45,492 bases of DNA from an uncultured Marivita sp. (GCA_947503115.1 CANNCS010000018.1:1-45492); one strand, 5' to 3'. Positions 8,345 through 17,230 are shown, numbered from the stretch's first letter. The notes: generated by a model from the sequence alone, not told the origin. Numbers and translations are program-made.

Positions 8345-9793
8345 TTACTTAGGCTGCTGATTCAACGGTTTGAGCGCCCGGTAGAGCGCGCGATAGCCCT
8401 CCAAGCGGTCGATCAGGTCTTCGTTATGGGCAGGTTCGAACCAATCCGCGACATCAGGCTGCTGGCCCAGATCTGACAGACTTAGCGCTTTCAAGCCACA
8501 CGCCGCCAAACGGGCGGCCCCTAATGCCGGGCCAGCGTCGGACCCGACAGTCCGCCCGATCCGCTGTCCTGTTGCATTTGCGATCAGTTGTAGCAGGAAT
8601 GGTGATTTGCTGCCCCCGCCGATGGCGGCCAGATGCGGCAGGCCCGCTATTGTGTCGCCAAAGCTGTCCACCGCATCCGCAAAGGTAAAGGCCACCGCCT
8701 CGATCACCGCACGGCATAGCCCCGCGCGGTTTGTGCTGTCTTCCAACCCAAAGAACCCGGCGCGGATGTGCGGGTCGCCATGAGGGCTGCGTTCACCGGT
8801 CAGGTAGGGCAGGAAGGTCGGCACGCGGGACGCATCCGCGCTTTCCGCAAGTGCAACAACCTCACCGGCGTCAATCTCCAACTGACCCGCCAGCCATGCA
8901 ATTGGCCGCGCGCCATTCAGCATAGCCGCCATCTGATACCACCGCCCCGGCACCGTATGCGCAAAGGCGTGGACGTATTTCGAAGGATTCGGATGATAAG
9001 CATCGCCCGCAACGAACAACTGCCCCGATGTCCCAAGCGAGATAAATCCGCGCCCGGGCTCCGTCGCGCCCAACGAAACCGCCCCTGTCGCCGCATCGCC
9101 GCCACCGGCCACAATGGGAATGCCGGCGGGCAACCCGGTCTCCGCAGCAGCGGAAGCCATGACCTGACCGACTACTTCATAGCCATCGGCAAGACGCGGC
9201 AGCCATCCGATATCCGTATCACTCGCCGCAGCGACCGCTTCGCTCCACTCGCGCGCCGTCTGATCCAGCCACAGCGTCCCCGCCGCATCCGACCGATCCG
9301 TGGCAAGCTCACCATGCAGTCGCAGGCCGATGTAATCCTTGGGCAGTAAGATATGTGCAATCCGCGCATGAATCTCAGGCTCTTCCCGCGCAACCCACAT
9401 CAGCTTGGGCGCAGTAAAGCCGGGCAGGGGCAGCACACCTGCAATGCTCCCGATGTTGGGCAACGCATTTTGCAAGCGAGTACAATCCTCGGTGGACCGG
9501 CTGTCATTCCACAGGATCGCCGGGCGCAAAACCTGACGGGCGCTGTCCAACAGCACAGCACCATGCATCTGCCCGGACAGGCCAATCCCCGTTACACCTG
9601 ACAGTGGCACCGTTTTGGCAATCTCGGCCAGCGCTGAACAGGTTGCCAGCCACCATGCGTCGGGTGCCTGTTCGGACCATCCCGGATATGGTGATTGTAC
9701 CGTCAGACCAGCCGTGGCGGATGCAAAAATCGCCGTGCCATCGGTGCAGATCACCTTGACCGCCGATGTGCCTATGTCGATGCCCAAAAACAT
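8345..9793 (-). CDS. xylB: Xylulokinase
   Basis: FGGY-family kinase that phosphorylates D-xylulose to xylulose 5-phosphate. The 482-residue protein starts with the first ATP-binding motif MFLGIDIGTSAVKVICTDG, has GLSGQMHGAVLLD near residue 75, a substrate-region Asp in SDAAGTLWLD, and the C-terminal phosphate/adenosine motifs VAGGGDAATGAV, GTSGQLFV and AAIGGGSKSPFLLQLIANA. Length and motif order are normal for XylB. In R. sphaeroides a xylB gene belongs to the polyol region, consistent with conversion of arabitol to xylulose by a polyol dehydrogenase. It lies upstream of the LacI-type gene in the same direction, 140 bp away, and is divergent from the aminotransferase gene. Confidence 0.88.
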   Translation of the reverse strand: MFLGIDIGTSAVKVICTDGTAIFASATAGLTVQSPYPGWSEQAPDAWWLATCSALAEIAKTVPLSGVTGIGLSGQMHGAVLLDSARQVLRPAILWNDSRSTEDCTRLQNALPNIGSIAGVLPLPGFTAPKLMWVAREEPEIHARIAHILLPKDYIGLRLHGELATDRSDAAGTLWLDQTAREWSEAVAAASDTDIGWLPRLADGYEVVGQVMASAAAETGLPAGIPIVAGGGDAATGAVSLGATEPGRGFISLGTSGQLFVAGDAYHPNPSKYVHAFAHTVPGRWYQMAAMLNGARPIAWLAGQLEIDAGEVVALAESADASRVPTFLPYLTGERSPHGDPHIRAGFFGLEDSTNRAGLCRAVIEAVAFTFADAVDSFGDTIAGLPHLAAIGGGSKSPFLLQLIANATGQRIGRTVGSDAGPALGAARLAACGLKALSLSDLGQQPDVADWFEPAHNEDLIDRLEGYRALYRALKPLNQQPK

Positions 9794-9905
9794 GCCGCAG
9801 CTTTACGTCAGCGCTAACATCGGCGCAAGCGGTCTGATCGCGTTCTGGAACTGGCACACCCCCATAAGCCGGGCTAGATAGGACCTCAACACAACGGAGG
9901 TGGAC

Positions 9906-11120
9906 ATGAGCAGTCTTGACGCGAAATTCGCACGGCTTGGCGCAGATAACGCGCCGGGGCAGGAAGTGCGCCAGAATGCGGACGATCTGAAATCGGTCAT
10001 GCGCGGTGATATACTGCAAGGCAGGCCGGTGGATTTTTCGCATGGCGACGTAGATGCGTTTGAGCCGACACCCGGCGCACGCGCGGCATGGGAAGCCGGG
10101 TTCGAAGAGGGTGGGGCTCAAGCCTATACCGAATACCGTGGCGCCGCCGCGATCCGCGAAGACGTTGCCGCCAGCCTTACTGCCTTCACCGGCGCGCCTG
10201 TCGATCCGGTGGATGAACTGATCATCACACCGGGCACCCAAGGCGCTTTGTTCCTTGCCCTTGGCGCTGTGGTGGATCGCGGCACCAAGGTTGCGATCAT
10301 GGAGCCGGATTACTTCGCAAACCGAAAACTCGTCGCCTTCTTTGGCGGTGAGATCATGCCGGTCGCGCTCCACTATCACGAAGAGGCACCGCAGCGCGGC
10401 CCGGATCTAGGCCAGCTCGAAGCTGCGTTTAAAGCCGGGGCCGAGGTGCTGGTGTTCTCCACCCCCAACAATCCGACAGGCGTTGTGACCCCCGAAGCCG
10501 CAATCACTGAAATCGCCCGCCTCGCGGCAGCGCACGATGTGACTGTGATCGTCGATCAGCTTTATTCCCGCCTGCGCTATAGTGGCGAAACTTACCCTCA
10601 CATGCGGGCCTGCGCGACACGACCCGAGAACCTGATCACGATCATGGGCCCGTCCAAAACTGAATCCCTCAGTGGCTTCCGCCTTGGCGTTGCCTTTGGA
10701 TCGGCGTCCCTGATCGACCGGATGGAAAAACTGCAGGCCATCGTGTCATTGCGTGCCGCTGGCTACAGTCAGGCCGCGCTCAAGACGTGGTTCCACGAAC
10801 CCGAAGGCTGGATGGACACCCGCATCGCGCAACATGAGGCGATCCGTGATGACCTTCTCAAGATCTTCCGCGACGCGGGCTTCCCCACGGCAAGCCCTCA
10901 GGCGGGCAGCTACCTTTTCCCGGAACTGCCAGAGTTGGTGGTCTCGCCTGAAGATTTCGTGCGCCTATTGCGCCTTCAGGCCGGGGTCACCGTCACACCA
11001 GGGTCCGAGTTTTCACCGCACACCACAACAAGTGTCCGGCTGAACTTCTCGCAGGATCATGCGGCCTCGGTTGCCGCAGCACACCGAATTGTCGAATTGG
11101 TCGAAAGGTATCGGGCATGA
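9906..11120 (+). CDS. PLP-dependent aminotransferase, class I/II
   Basis: Fold-type I aminotransferase of 404 residues. Seen motifs: NNPTGVV near residue 185, VIVDQLYSRLRY (cofactor Asp and Tyr), the Schiff-base lysine in GPSKTESLSGFRLG near residue 242, and a C-terminal Arg in TSVRLNFSQ that should bind the substrate carboxylate. I place the start at ATG 9906, 5 bases after ACGGAGG; a GTG at 9900 would lie inside that ribosome site. The stop overlaps the next gene by ATGA. Because its partner is an aspartate dehydrogenase-like protein, aspartate is a plausible amino donor or product, but the actual keto acid is unknown. Confidence 0.8.
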   Translation: MSSLDAKFARLGADNAPGQEVRQNADDLKSVMRGDILQGRPVDFSHGDVDAFEPTPGARAAWEAGFEEGGAQAYTEYRGAAAIREDVAASLTAFTGAPVDPVDELIITPGTQGALFLALGAVVDRGTKVAIMEPDYFANRKLVAFFGGEIMPVALHYHEEAPQRGPDLGQLEAAFKAGAEVLVFSTPNNPTGVVTPEAAITEIARLAAAHDVTVIVDQLYSRLRYSGETYPHMRACATRPENLITIMGPSKTESLSGFRLGVAFGSASLIDRMEKLQAIVSLRAAGYSQAALKTWFHEPEGWMDTRIAQHEAIRDDLLKIFRDAGFPTASPQAGSYLFPELPELVVSPEDFVRLLRLQAGVTVTPGSEFSPHTTTSVRLNFSQDHAASVAAAHRIVELVERYRA

Positions 11121-11920
11121 AAATCGGAATAGCAGGTTTGGGTGCGATCGGGCTGCACGTCGCACAGGAATTGGATCGCGGCGGTATCCCCGGCTGCGAA
11201 TTGGGAGGCATCAGCGCCCGCAACGCAGACCGCGCGGCCGAGGCCAACGCGACCTTGTCGAAACCCGCCCCCGTCTATGATCTGGGCGATATCGCAAACC
11301 ATTGCGATATCGTGGTCGAAACCCTGCCGCCGCAATTGTTCATGGATTTGGCCGTGCCGACCATTGAAGCAGGCAAGGAACTGATCGTCCTGTCAGCAAG
11401 CCAATTGATGGGCCAGCAGGCACTCTTGGACCGTGCCGCAGAAACCGGGGCGAAGATCCTCGTCCCGTCAGGTGCTATACTCGGCCTCGACGCGATCAAG
11501 GGCGCGGCTGTCGGTACCCTCAAATCGGTGGTGATCGAGACCCGGAAACCCGTCCCGGGCCTGGCCAAAGCACCATACGTGATCGACAACAACATTGATC
11601 TTAGCAATCTGACGGAACCCAAGCTGGTGCTGGGCGGGGCAGTGACCGACGTGGCTAAAGTGTTTCCGGCCAACGTCAACGTCGCGGTCGCGGTTAGTCT
11701 TGCGGGCTACGGCACCGACAAGACCCGGATGGAGGTCTGGGCCGACCCGTCGCTCGAAAAGAACCAACACACGGTCCGCGTCGTGTCGGATTCGTCTGAC
11801 TTCACCATGACGATCCAGAACCGCCCGACAGAAGAAAACCCCGCAACAGGCAAGATCACGGCGCTAAGCGTGATCGCGATGCTGCGGCAGAAAACGTCGG
11901 TGCTTCAGGTCGGAACGTAA
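11117..11920 (+). CDS. L-aspartate dehydrogenase-like protein
   Basis: A 267-residue protein of the aspartate dehydrogenase (NadX) family, which interconverts L-aspartate and iminoaspartate/oxaloacetate plus ammonia with NAD(P). The Rossmann motif is MKIGIAGLGAIGLHVAQEL. The C-terminal domain carries the family pattern FPANVNVAVAVSLAG, GTDKTRMEVWADP and a His in NQHTVRV, equivalent to the catalytic His region of known AspDH. It starts inside the aminotransferase stop (ATGA), so the two are translationally coupled. Possible roles are amino-group recycling for the aminotransferase or NAD precursor supply; no other NAD biosynthesis gene is nearby. Confidence 0.78.
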   Translation: MKIGIAGLGAIGLHVAQELDRGGIPGCELGGISARNADRAAEANATLSKPAPVYDLGDIANHCDIVVETLPPQLFMDLAVPTIEAGKELIVLSASQLMGQQALLDRAAETGAKILVPSGAILGLDAIKGAAVGTLKSVVIETRKPVPGLAKAPYVIDNNIDLSNLTEPKLVLGGAVTDVAKVFPANVNVAVAVSLAGYGTDKTRMEVWADPSLEKNQHTVRVVSDSSDFTMTIQNRPTEENPATGKITALSVIAMLRQKTSVLQVGT

Positions 11921-11924
11921 GGGC

Positions 11925-12056
11925 CTAGTCGCCCAAACGCACATTGGAAGGGGAAGCGCCCTGTTCAGCGGCGCTCCACCCCATCTGATCCAGCGTATAC
12001 TCAGCGCCAACGGCGATCACGGCGATGGCGACAAATCCAAAAAGCATGGCTTTCAC
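11925..12056 (-). CDS. 43-residue single-span membrane peptide of the FDH gamma operon
   Basis: A short reading frame starts with GTG at 12056 (second choice ATG 12047) and ends with TAG at 11925. The GTG overlaps the TGA of the upstream WD40-cytochrome gene (GTGA) and has a GAGGAGAG ribosome site 6 bases before it. The peptide begins MKAMLFGFVAIAVIAVGAEY, an N-terminal hydrophobic span, followed by a soluble tail with DQMGWSAAEQ and ending NVRLGD. Codon use resembles neighbouring genes. It converges on the aspartate dehydrogenase gene, with stops 5 bp apart. Function unknown; the operon context suggests a small subunit or assembly factor for the cytochrome components. Confidence 0.6.
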   Translation of the reverse strand: MKAMLFGFVAIAVIAVGAEYTLDQMGWSAAEQGASPSNVRLGD

Positions 12057-13357
12057 TGCGAACTCTCCTCAGGCGCGGTTTCTTTGCGCAGATAGGTCAC
12101 AAGATCGGCGCGGTCCTGCGCCCCTGTGATCCGCTGCATCGGCATCTTGGTGCCAGGAATGTAATGCTCTGGTCCGATATCGAAAAGAGCATCAATCGTG
12201 TCATCGTCCCAAATAATCTCCGACCCGTTCAGCGCGTCGGAATAGGTGTAGTCCTCGACCGTGCCGGCTTGTCGGCCGAATAAGTCATAAAGGCTTGGCC
12301 CGGCGCGGCGCGCGCTGCCCGTTGTCAGCGTGTGACAGATCGAACACTTGCGCATGAACTGCCGTTCTCCATTGGGCATCGTGTCGGCGGCCTGTAGAAA
12401 AGACGGCGATCCAGTGGCCATTGGATCGGCATCGCCCATTGCAGCGATGGGCCAGGAATACATGCGCGGGTCCAGCCCGCCTGCGTGAATATTACTGCCG
12501 TCATTCGAAAACGCCAACGCCCAAACCGGACCGCGTTCGGTGGCGCGGAAATCACGGGCGATGCTCCAGTCTGGGGTGTCGACCACCATGATAAAACCTT
12601 CGCCATCGCCCACGGCCAGCATCTTACCATCCGGGCTGGTGGCCATCGACAGGATCGGACGGCGCTCTAGCGTCAGATCAGCCAGCGTGTCCCCGGTCGC
12701 AAGATCAATGGCCCGCGTTCCGCCGTCTACAGCGCCGTAAGCCAGCCAGCCTGCATGCTCGTTCAGCTCCAGCTCGTTCACGCCAAACCCGTGCTCGATC
12801 ACCCGCTGGTGTTCGCGGTTGATGCTCAGATCCCAAAGCCGGATGCTGCCATCTGCCGACGCGGAATAAAGCCCGGAGCCGTCGCTGGTAAAGGCTACGT
12901 CATTCACTGGCCCGCTATGCCCGGTCAAAAACACAGGCGCACCACCATCCGTGGGCCAAAGGCCAATGCTGCCGTCCCAACTGGCCGAAGCCACCGTTGC
13001 GCTGTCGGGCGACAGCGCCAACGAGACAACTTTGCCCTTGTGCCCGCCCCACACCGCCTGCGCTCTGCCATCAGCGTGCCAGACCCGAACAGTGAAATCG
13101 TCACCCGCAGAATAGACCCGGCCATCCGGTGCAAAGAGGACGGCGTTTACCGCCGCTTCGTGCCCGTCGAACCATAAGGGGGACTGATCCGACCAAAGCC
13201 CCACCGCGTTGTCGAAACTCACGGTTGCGATCTGGTCAGTCTCGGACACGGCGATCCCCATGATGGGGCCGCCGTGTCCCTGCAGAGTGAAGAACTCTTG
13301 TGCCGTCCCGGCTGTTGCACAGAGCAGGCCGGCCAATGTAGCAATAGCCGTGCGCAT
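12053..13357 (-). CDS. Exported WD40-repeat / cytochrome c fusion protein
   Basis: A 434-residue protein with a signal peptide (MRTAIATLAGLLCATAGTAQ), about six to seven WD40-type repeats at roughly residues 25-310 (for example DFTVRVWHADG, DGSIGLWPTDG, DGSIRLWDLS) and a C-terminal class I cytochrome c domain. The haem site is CSICH near residue 337 and the probable axial Met is in GTKMPMQ near residue 402. The fold order is beta-propeller followed by cytochrome, in the periplasm. ATG 13357 lies one base after the FDH gamma stop, so the two are co-translated, pointing to an electron-transfer or docking role with the membrane cytochrome b. The substrate or partner of the propeller is unknown. 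Confidence 0.8.
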   Translation of the reverse strand: MRTAIATLAGLLCATAGTAQEFFTLQGHGGPIMGIAVSETDQIATVSFDNAVGLWSDQSPLWFDGHEAAVNAVLFAPDGRVYSAGDDFTVRVWHADGRAQAVWGGHKGKVVSLALSPDSATVASASWDGSIGLWPTDGGAPVFLTGHSGPVNDVAFTSDGSGLYSASADGSIRLWDLSINREHQRVIEHGFGVNELELNEHAGWLAYGAVDGGTRAIDLATGDTLADLTLERRPILSMATSPDGKMLAVGDGEGFIMVVDTPDWSIARDFRATERGPVWALAFSNDGSNIHAGGLDPRMYSWPIAAMGDADPMATGSPSFLQAADTMPNGERQFMRKCSICHTLTTGSARRAGPSLYDLFGRQAGTVEDYTYSDALNGSEIIWDDDTIDALFDIGPEHYIPGTKMPMQRITGAQDRADLVTYLRKETAPEESSQ

Positions 13358-13358
13358 G

Positions 13359-14609
13359 TTACTCGGCGGGTGTGGCACCGCCGGGTGCCTTGTTTTCCCG
13401 CTGCTTCACTTCCTCGACCCAAAGGCTGTGATGCTCTTTGGCCCACTGTTCCTCGACCATGCCAGTGCCCATCGCGTCATAGGCGCCTTCCATACCGACC
13501 GAGCCGATATAGATATGCGCCAGAATGATCGCCATCAGAACAAAGCTCATCATGGCGTGCCAAAGCTGCGCGTACTGCATCTCTGCATGGGGCGTCATTG
13601 CTTCTGGCAGGACACCAAAGCCCAGCATTTCGGGCAGACCCGTGGTGTTCAGGATGGCAAAGGTCTTGGCGAACATTGGTAGTTCAAACGGGAACAGCAG
13701 TGATAGACCCGAGATCGAAATCGATCCGCCCAACACGATCACCGACCAGAAGATCATCTTCTGACCTGCGTTGAACTTCTTGGCCGGGGGATGCCCGCCG
13801 CCGAACAGCCCACCACCCTTAGCCAGCCATTTTATGTCGGTACGGTCCGGCAGGTTGTGGACGACCCACATCACGAAGATCATGATCAAGCCCAGCATGA
13901 ATGCCCACGATACGTTGTTGTGCACCCATTTCGACACCGTGGCCAACCAAGCATAGCTTTCGTGACCAAAGGTCGGGATCAGGAACTTGCGCCCCATCAA
14001 GGACACAAGTCCGGTGACACCAAGCAGAATGAACGACCCGGCCAGCAGCCAATGACCGAACCGTTCGAAATTTTTGAACCGCTCGATCCGACGTCCAGTC
14101 TTTTCACCGTCGATTTTGACCCGACCGCGCACAAGGAAGAACAGTGCCAGAAACGCCAACGTCCCCAACAACAGATATCCGCCATACGTCAGCAACGGGC
14201 CTTCACGGAACAACAACCACCACATGCCGCGATCCTGAATCAGCACGTCTGACGCGGGTCCGCGCGCTTGTGTGGTCAGGTCTGCCGCGTTGAACCGCAT
14301 CCCGCGCCAAAGATCGGGGTCAGAAGCGCCACCCAAAGTGCCCAACTGATCCGTGAGCCCTGCGGCGGTGTCGGGGTTGCCGACATTCTCGGACCGGAAC
14401 GTATTGTCGACCGCCAGACCTTGCTGCCGGCGCATGATGTCTTCCAAGGTCGTTGCGCCACCCGTGGCAGAGCGATCGATTTCAGGCTCGGCTGCAACGG
14501 AACCGGCCTCTTGTGCGTTGGCTGTAGTCGGGCTCAACCACGACCCCAGAACTACCACGGCCAGGGCGGCCATGATGCAACCAAGGATGAAGTGTCGAAT
14601 GTCACGCAT
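13359..14609 (-). CDS. Formate dehydrogenase gamma subunit (cytochrome b)
   Basis: Membrane diheme cytochrome b subunit that passes electrons from the FDH beta subunit to quinone. With ATG 14609 (GGGAGGA upstream) the 416-residue protein starts with a signal-like segment ending in ANAQ, followed by a long periplasmic region and then five hydrophobic segments: YGGYLLLGTLAFLALFFLV, HWLLAGSFILLGVTGLVSLM, WAFMLGLIMIFVMWVVHN, FWSVIVLGGSISISGLSLLF and MMSFVLMAIILAHIYIGSV. His residues in HWLLAG, HNNVSW, VVHN and AHIYIG are candidate haem ligands. The longer reading from 14750 adds untypical sequence. The gene is separated from the alpha and beta genes by the plus-strand cls-EEP pair and heads its own operon. 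Confidence 0.85.
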   Translation of the reverse strand: MRDIRHFILGCIMAALAVVVLGSWLSPTTANAQEAGSVAAEPEIDRSATGGATTLEDIMRRQQGLAVDNTFRSENVGNPDTAAGLTDQLGTLGGASDPDLWRGMRFNAADLTTQARGPASDVLIQDRGMWWLLFREGPLLTYGGYLLLGTLAFLALFFLVRGRVKIDGEKTGRRIERFKNFERFGHWLLAGSFILLGVTGLVSLMGRKFLIPTFGHESYAWLATVSKWVHNNVSWAFMLGLIMIFVMWVVHNLPDRTDIKWLAKGGGLFGGGHPPAKKFNAGQKMIFWSVIVLGGSISISGLSLLFPFELPMFAKTFAILNTTGLPEMLGFGVLPEAMTPHAEMQYAQLWHAMMSFVLMAIILAHIYIGSVGMEGAYDAMGTGMVEEQWAKEHHSLWVEEVKQRENKAPGGATPAE

Positions 14610-14806
14610 ATCCCTGCGTCCTCCCTTATGAGCGCTCACAGCGCTCGGCCTTGCGAAATGCAGTCTTTTTGGGTCAGGTTTGACCATATCTGATGGCGAA
14701 CGTGCCCTTAAAAAGATGGGCGATCCAAGTACCATTGTAAGGATACTCAAGATGATGCCAACAGCAAGCCAATACGCTGCTAAAAAGGTTTCGGATAGCC
14801 CGACTT

Positions 14807-16210
14807 ATGGCTGAGTTTCTGACCGTCACAAATGCCGCTATTGCGACTGTTCTCGCGGTCCTTGCATTGGTGGCGTCCTACCGCGCACTGTTGACCTCGC
14901 GCACGCCGCAGGGCGCGACGGCGTGGATTCTGCTGATCCTGCTGCTGCCAATATTGGGCACGCTGCTCTACCTTGTGTTCGGTCACGCCAACTACAAAAG
15001 CTTCGAACGTGAACGCCGTAGATCGGATGAAGACATGTTTGGCATGGCTTCTGAAGCCAGCGTCGCACATGATCCAACTCGTCTCGACACCTTTGCCCGC
15101 ATCGCACACCTGCCTGTGACCGAGGGCAATGACATGTCCCTGCTGGTGGATGGCAAAGCCACCTATGACGCGGTGTTCAATGCGATCCGCGATGCGAAAC
15201 ACACGCTTTTCGTGCAATTCTATACCATCGAAGACGACGAAATCGGGCGAGCTTTGCGCGATGCTTTGATCGACCGGGCCAAGGATGGCGTGTCGATCTG
15301 GGTGCTGCATGATGAAATGCCGTTTTTTGGCTTGCCACGGGGGTTCAAGGACAAACTCGAAGAGGTGGGTATCCGGCTTGCCCGACCCAAAGGGCCGAAG
15401 CGTCTGTTGGGGCCGTTTCAGCTTAACTACCGAAACCACCGTAAACTGGTCGTTGTCGATAACGAACTGGCCTTTACCGGCGGGCTGAACGTATCGAAAG
15501 CCTATGTTGGGCGGAAGTCTTCCATTGGTCCATGGCGCGACACCTTTGCCAGCATTCGCGGGCCAGTCGTGGCCCAGCTTGCATTGCATTTCTCGTCCGA
15601 CTGGTTGTGGGCCACCGGCGAAGACCTAAGCAACATCGCGGCCAGCGCGCCAAAACCCGCTGGGACGTTGCGGGCAGTTGCCCTTGCGCCATCCCCCGCC
15701 GAAGACATCGCGGGGGGCAATCTTTATTTTATCGCGCTGGCCCATGCAGCGCGAACACGGCTCTGGATCTCCACACCCTATTTCGTGCCGGACCGCGACG
15801 TGCTCACCGCACTGCGTTTCGCCGCGCTGCGCGGGGTCGATGTCAAAATCCTCGTGCCGGGGCGGGCAGATCACTACATCACCTATTTCGCTGCGATGGC
15901 CTATTTCGACGATCTGCGCTCGGCAGGAGGTGAGGTTTGGACCTACGATCCGGCGTTCATCCACCAGAAAGTCGCACTAGTGGATGACGATATCGCGTCC
16001 ATCGGGTCGATCAATCTCGACATCCGCTCGGGGCTTCTCAATTTCGAATTGACTGTCCTGACAGAGGGCGAAAGCGCCGCGTCCGCTGTCGAAGACATGC
16101 TGGCCACGGATTTCGGCAACGCCACGCGGGTTGATATCCACCTGTCGGATCGCAACCTGATCGTCGGCATGTTGGCGCGGATCGCCCGATTGTTCGCGCC
16201 GGTGCTGTGA
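14807..16210 (+). CDS. cls: Cardiolipin synthase, phospholipase D family
   Basis: Joins two phosphatidylglycerol molecules to cardiolipin and glycerol at the inner membrane. The 467-residue protein has two N-terminal hydrophobic segments (around residues 5-25 and 38-58, the second ILLILLLPILGTLLYLVFG) and two HKD-type motifs of the PLD superfamily: NHRKLVVVDNELAFTGG near residue 213 and IHQKVALVDDDIASIGS near residue 385. Start ATG 14807 has only a weak ribosome site (aaaaggttt). It is divergent from the FDH gamma gene and is followed, with a one-base TGATG overlap, by an EEP-family protein. Its position between parts of the FDH locus is odd. Confidence 0.85.
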   Translation: MAEFLTVTNAAIATVLAVLALVASYRALLTSRTPQGATAWILLILLLPILGTLLYLVFGHANYKSFERERRRSDEDMFGMASEASVAHDPTRLDTFARIAHLPVTEGNDMSLLVDGKATYDAVFNAIRDAKHTLFVQFYTIEDDEIGRALRDALIDRAKDGVSIWVLHDEMPFFGLPRGFKDKLEEVGIRLARPKGPKRLLGPFQLNYRNHRKLVVVDNELAFTGGLNVSKAYVGRKSSIGPWRDTFASIRGPVVAQLALHFSSDWLWATGEDLSNIAASAPKPAGTLRAVALAPSPAEDIAGGNLYFIALAHAARTRLWISTPYFVPDRDVLTALRFAALRGVDVKILVPGRADHYITYFAAMAYFDDLRSAGGEVWTYDPAFIHQKVALVDDDIASIGSINLDIRSGLLNFELTVLTEGESAASAVEDMLATDFGNATRVDIHLSDRNLIVGMLARIARLFAPVL

Positions 16211-16887
16211 TGCGGATAGCCAGTTACAATATCCGCAAGGCGGTTGGGCTTGATTGGCGTCGTGATCCGCTGCGGATCATCCGCGTTCTGGCCGATCTCG
16301 ATGCCGATGTTGTGGCGCTTCAGGAAGCGGACAAACGGCTGGGCGCGCGACCTGCGGTTCTGCCGGAAGACGCGCTGTTCGATCACACAGGGCTACGGGT
16401 CTTGAACGTCACCAACGGACCAAGTTCAGGCTGGCACGGCAATGCGCTTTTGGTGCGGGACGGGTGGAGCGTGGGTGCAACGGAACGACTCAGCTTGCCG
16501 GGAATTGAACCGCGCGGCGCTTTGCTGGCTGATTTGGAGGGGCCGGGCGAAAGCCTCACTCTTGTGGGCACGCATCTTGGATTGCGCCGCGGATGTCGGC
16601 AGTTGCAGATGGCGCATCTGCTGGAACAACTGGAGGCGCGAACGGACCGCGCGGTGATCGCCGGGGATTTTAACGAATGGTCGCCGCGCATCGGTTTTGA
16701 CATTTTAGAGCACGCCTTTGACGTGATCAGCCCGGGGCGCAGCTTTCACGCCTCGCGCCCGATTGCACCGCTGGATCGTTTTGCCGTGGGGCGCGGGTTG
16801 CAGGTGGCCGGGGCAGGGGTGTTTGAACAGGGCGAAGCGCGGCGCGCGTCAGACCACCTTCCGGTGTGGATGGATCTCGACATCTGA
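16210..16887 (+). CDS. Endonuclease/exonuclease/phosphatase (EEP) family protein
   Basis: A 225-residue EEP-fold hydrolase with no visible signal peptide. Motifs are RIASYNIRKA at the N-terminus (metal-site Asn), VVALQEADKR near residue 39 (metal-ligand Glu), VGTHLGL near residue 119, VIAGDFNEW near residue 153 (Asp and Asn) and SDHLPVW near residue 217 (catalytic Asp-His pair). The catalytic set is complete. Substrates of the family vary (nucleic acid, phospholipid, sphingomyelin); coupling to cardiolipin synthase makes a phosphodiester in lipid metabolism plausible but unproven. The start is the ATG overlapping the cls TGA. Confidence 0.8.
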   Translation: MRIASYNIRKAVGLDWRRDPLRIIRVLADLDADVVALQEADKRLGARPAVLPEDALFDHTGLRVLNVTNGPSSGWHGNALLVRDGWSVGATERLSLPGIEPRGALLADLEGPGESLTLVGTHLGLRRGCRQLQMAHLLEQLEARTDRAVIAGDFNEWSPRIGFDILEHAFDVISPGRSFHASRPIAPLDRFAVGRGLQVAGAGVFEQGEARRASDHLPVWMDLDI

Positions 16888-17230
16888 TCAGGCACCGCAC
16901 GCACCGTTTCTCGGTCCTTAACCAACTCTCCCTCATACCCACGTCCACAAAAGCTTTTGAGCGGGAAGGGTCACTCCCATGCCGCGACACGACAACCTGA
17001 CACTCTCTTGATCCCCGACGTGGGGCGACCATGAGAAACCGGTTTCAGAAGGCCCCAAGGGGTACAGGTCACGGGGGAGACCCCGGCAGATTTGAGAATG
17101 GTTAGGCCCATAAGGCGGCGCCGCTTCTTCTCCATTCACTGTCATCTTCGGGCGAAGACCCGAGGACTTCAAGCCAGACAGATCCTCGGGCCTCGCCCGT
17201 GGATGACACTCTGCTGTGGATCGCAAACGA
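16888..17230. other. Intergenic region of 343 bp without a convincing gene
   Basis: Contains a 12-bp palindrome GAAACCGGTTTC (17035-17046), G/C-rich blocks with local pairing around 17050-17095, and the inverted repeat at 17141-17207. A 24-codon frame from ATG 17031 exists but has no support as a gene. A non-coding RNA is possible; I recognise no family. Confidence 0.4.
17141..17207. repeat. REP-like inverted repeat
   Basis: Left arm at 17141-17166 and right arm at 17183-17207 are near-perfect reverse complements (GACCCGAGGA against TCCTCGGGC, GGGCGA against TCGCCC, GTCATC against GGATGAC) around a loop of about 16 bases. Elements of this look (CCCGAGGA / TCCTCGGG near ATGAC ends) recur between genes in many alphaproteobacteria from memory; copy number here cannot be judged from one window. 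Confidence 0.6.

Noticed and set aside
9795-9820. Operator-like TTACGTCAGCGCTAA between xylB and the aminotransferase gene
   Set aside because: Spacing and core differ from the smoE-upstream sites, and there is only one copy; not enough to call.
9504-10379. 291-codon minus-strand frame crossing the xylB/aminotransferase gap
   Set aside because: Overlaps two well-supported genes and the promoter region between them; no recognisable domain.
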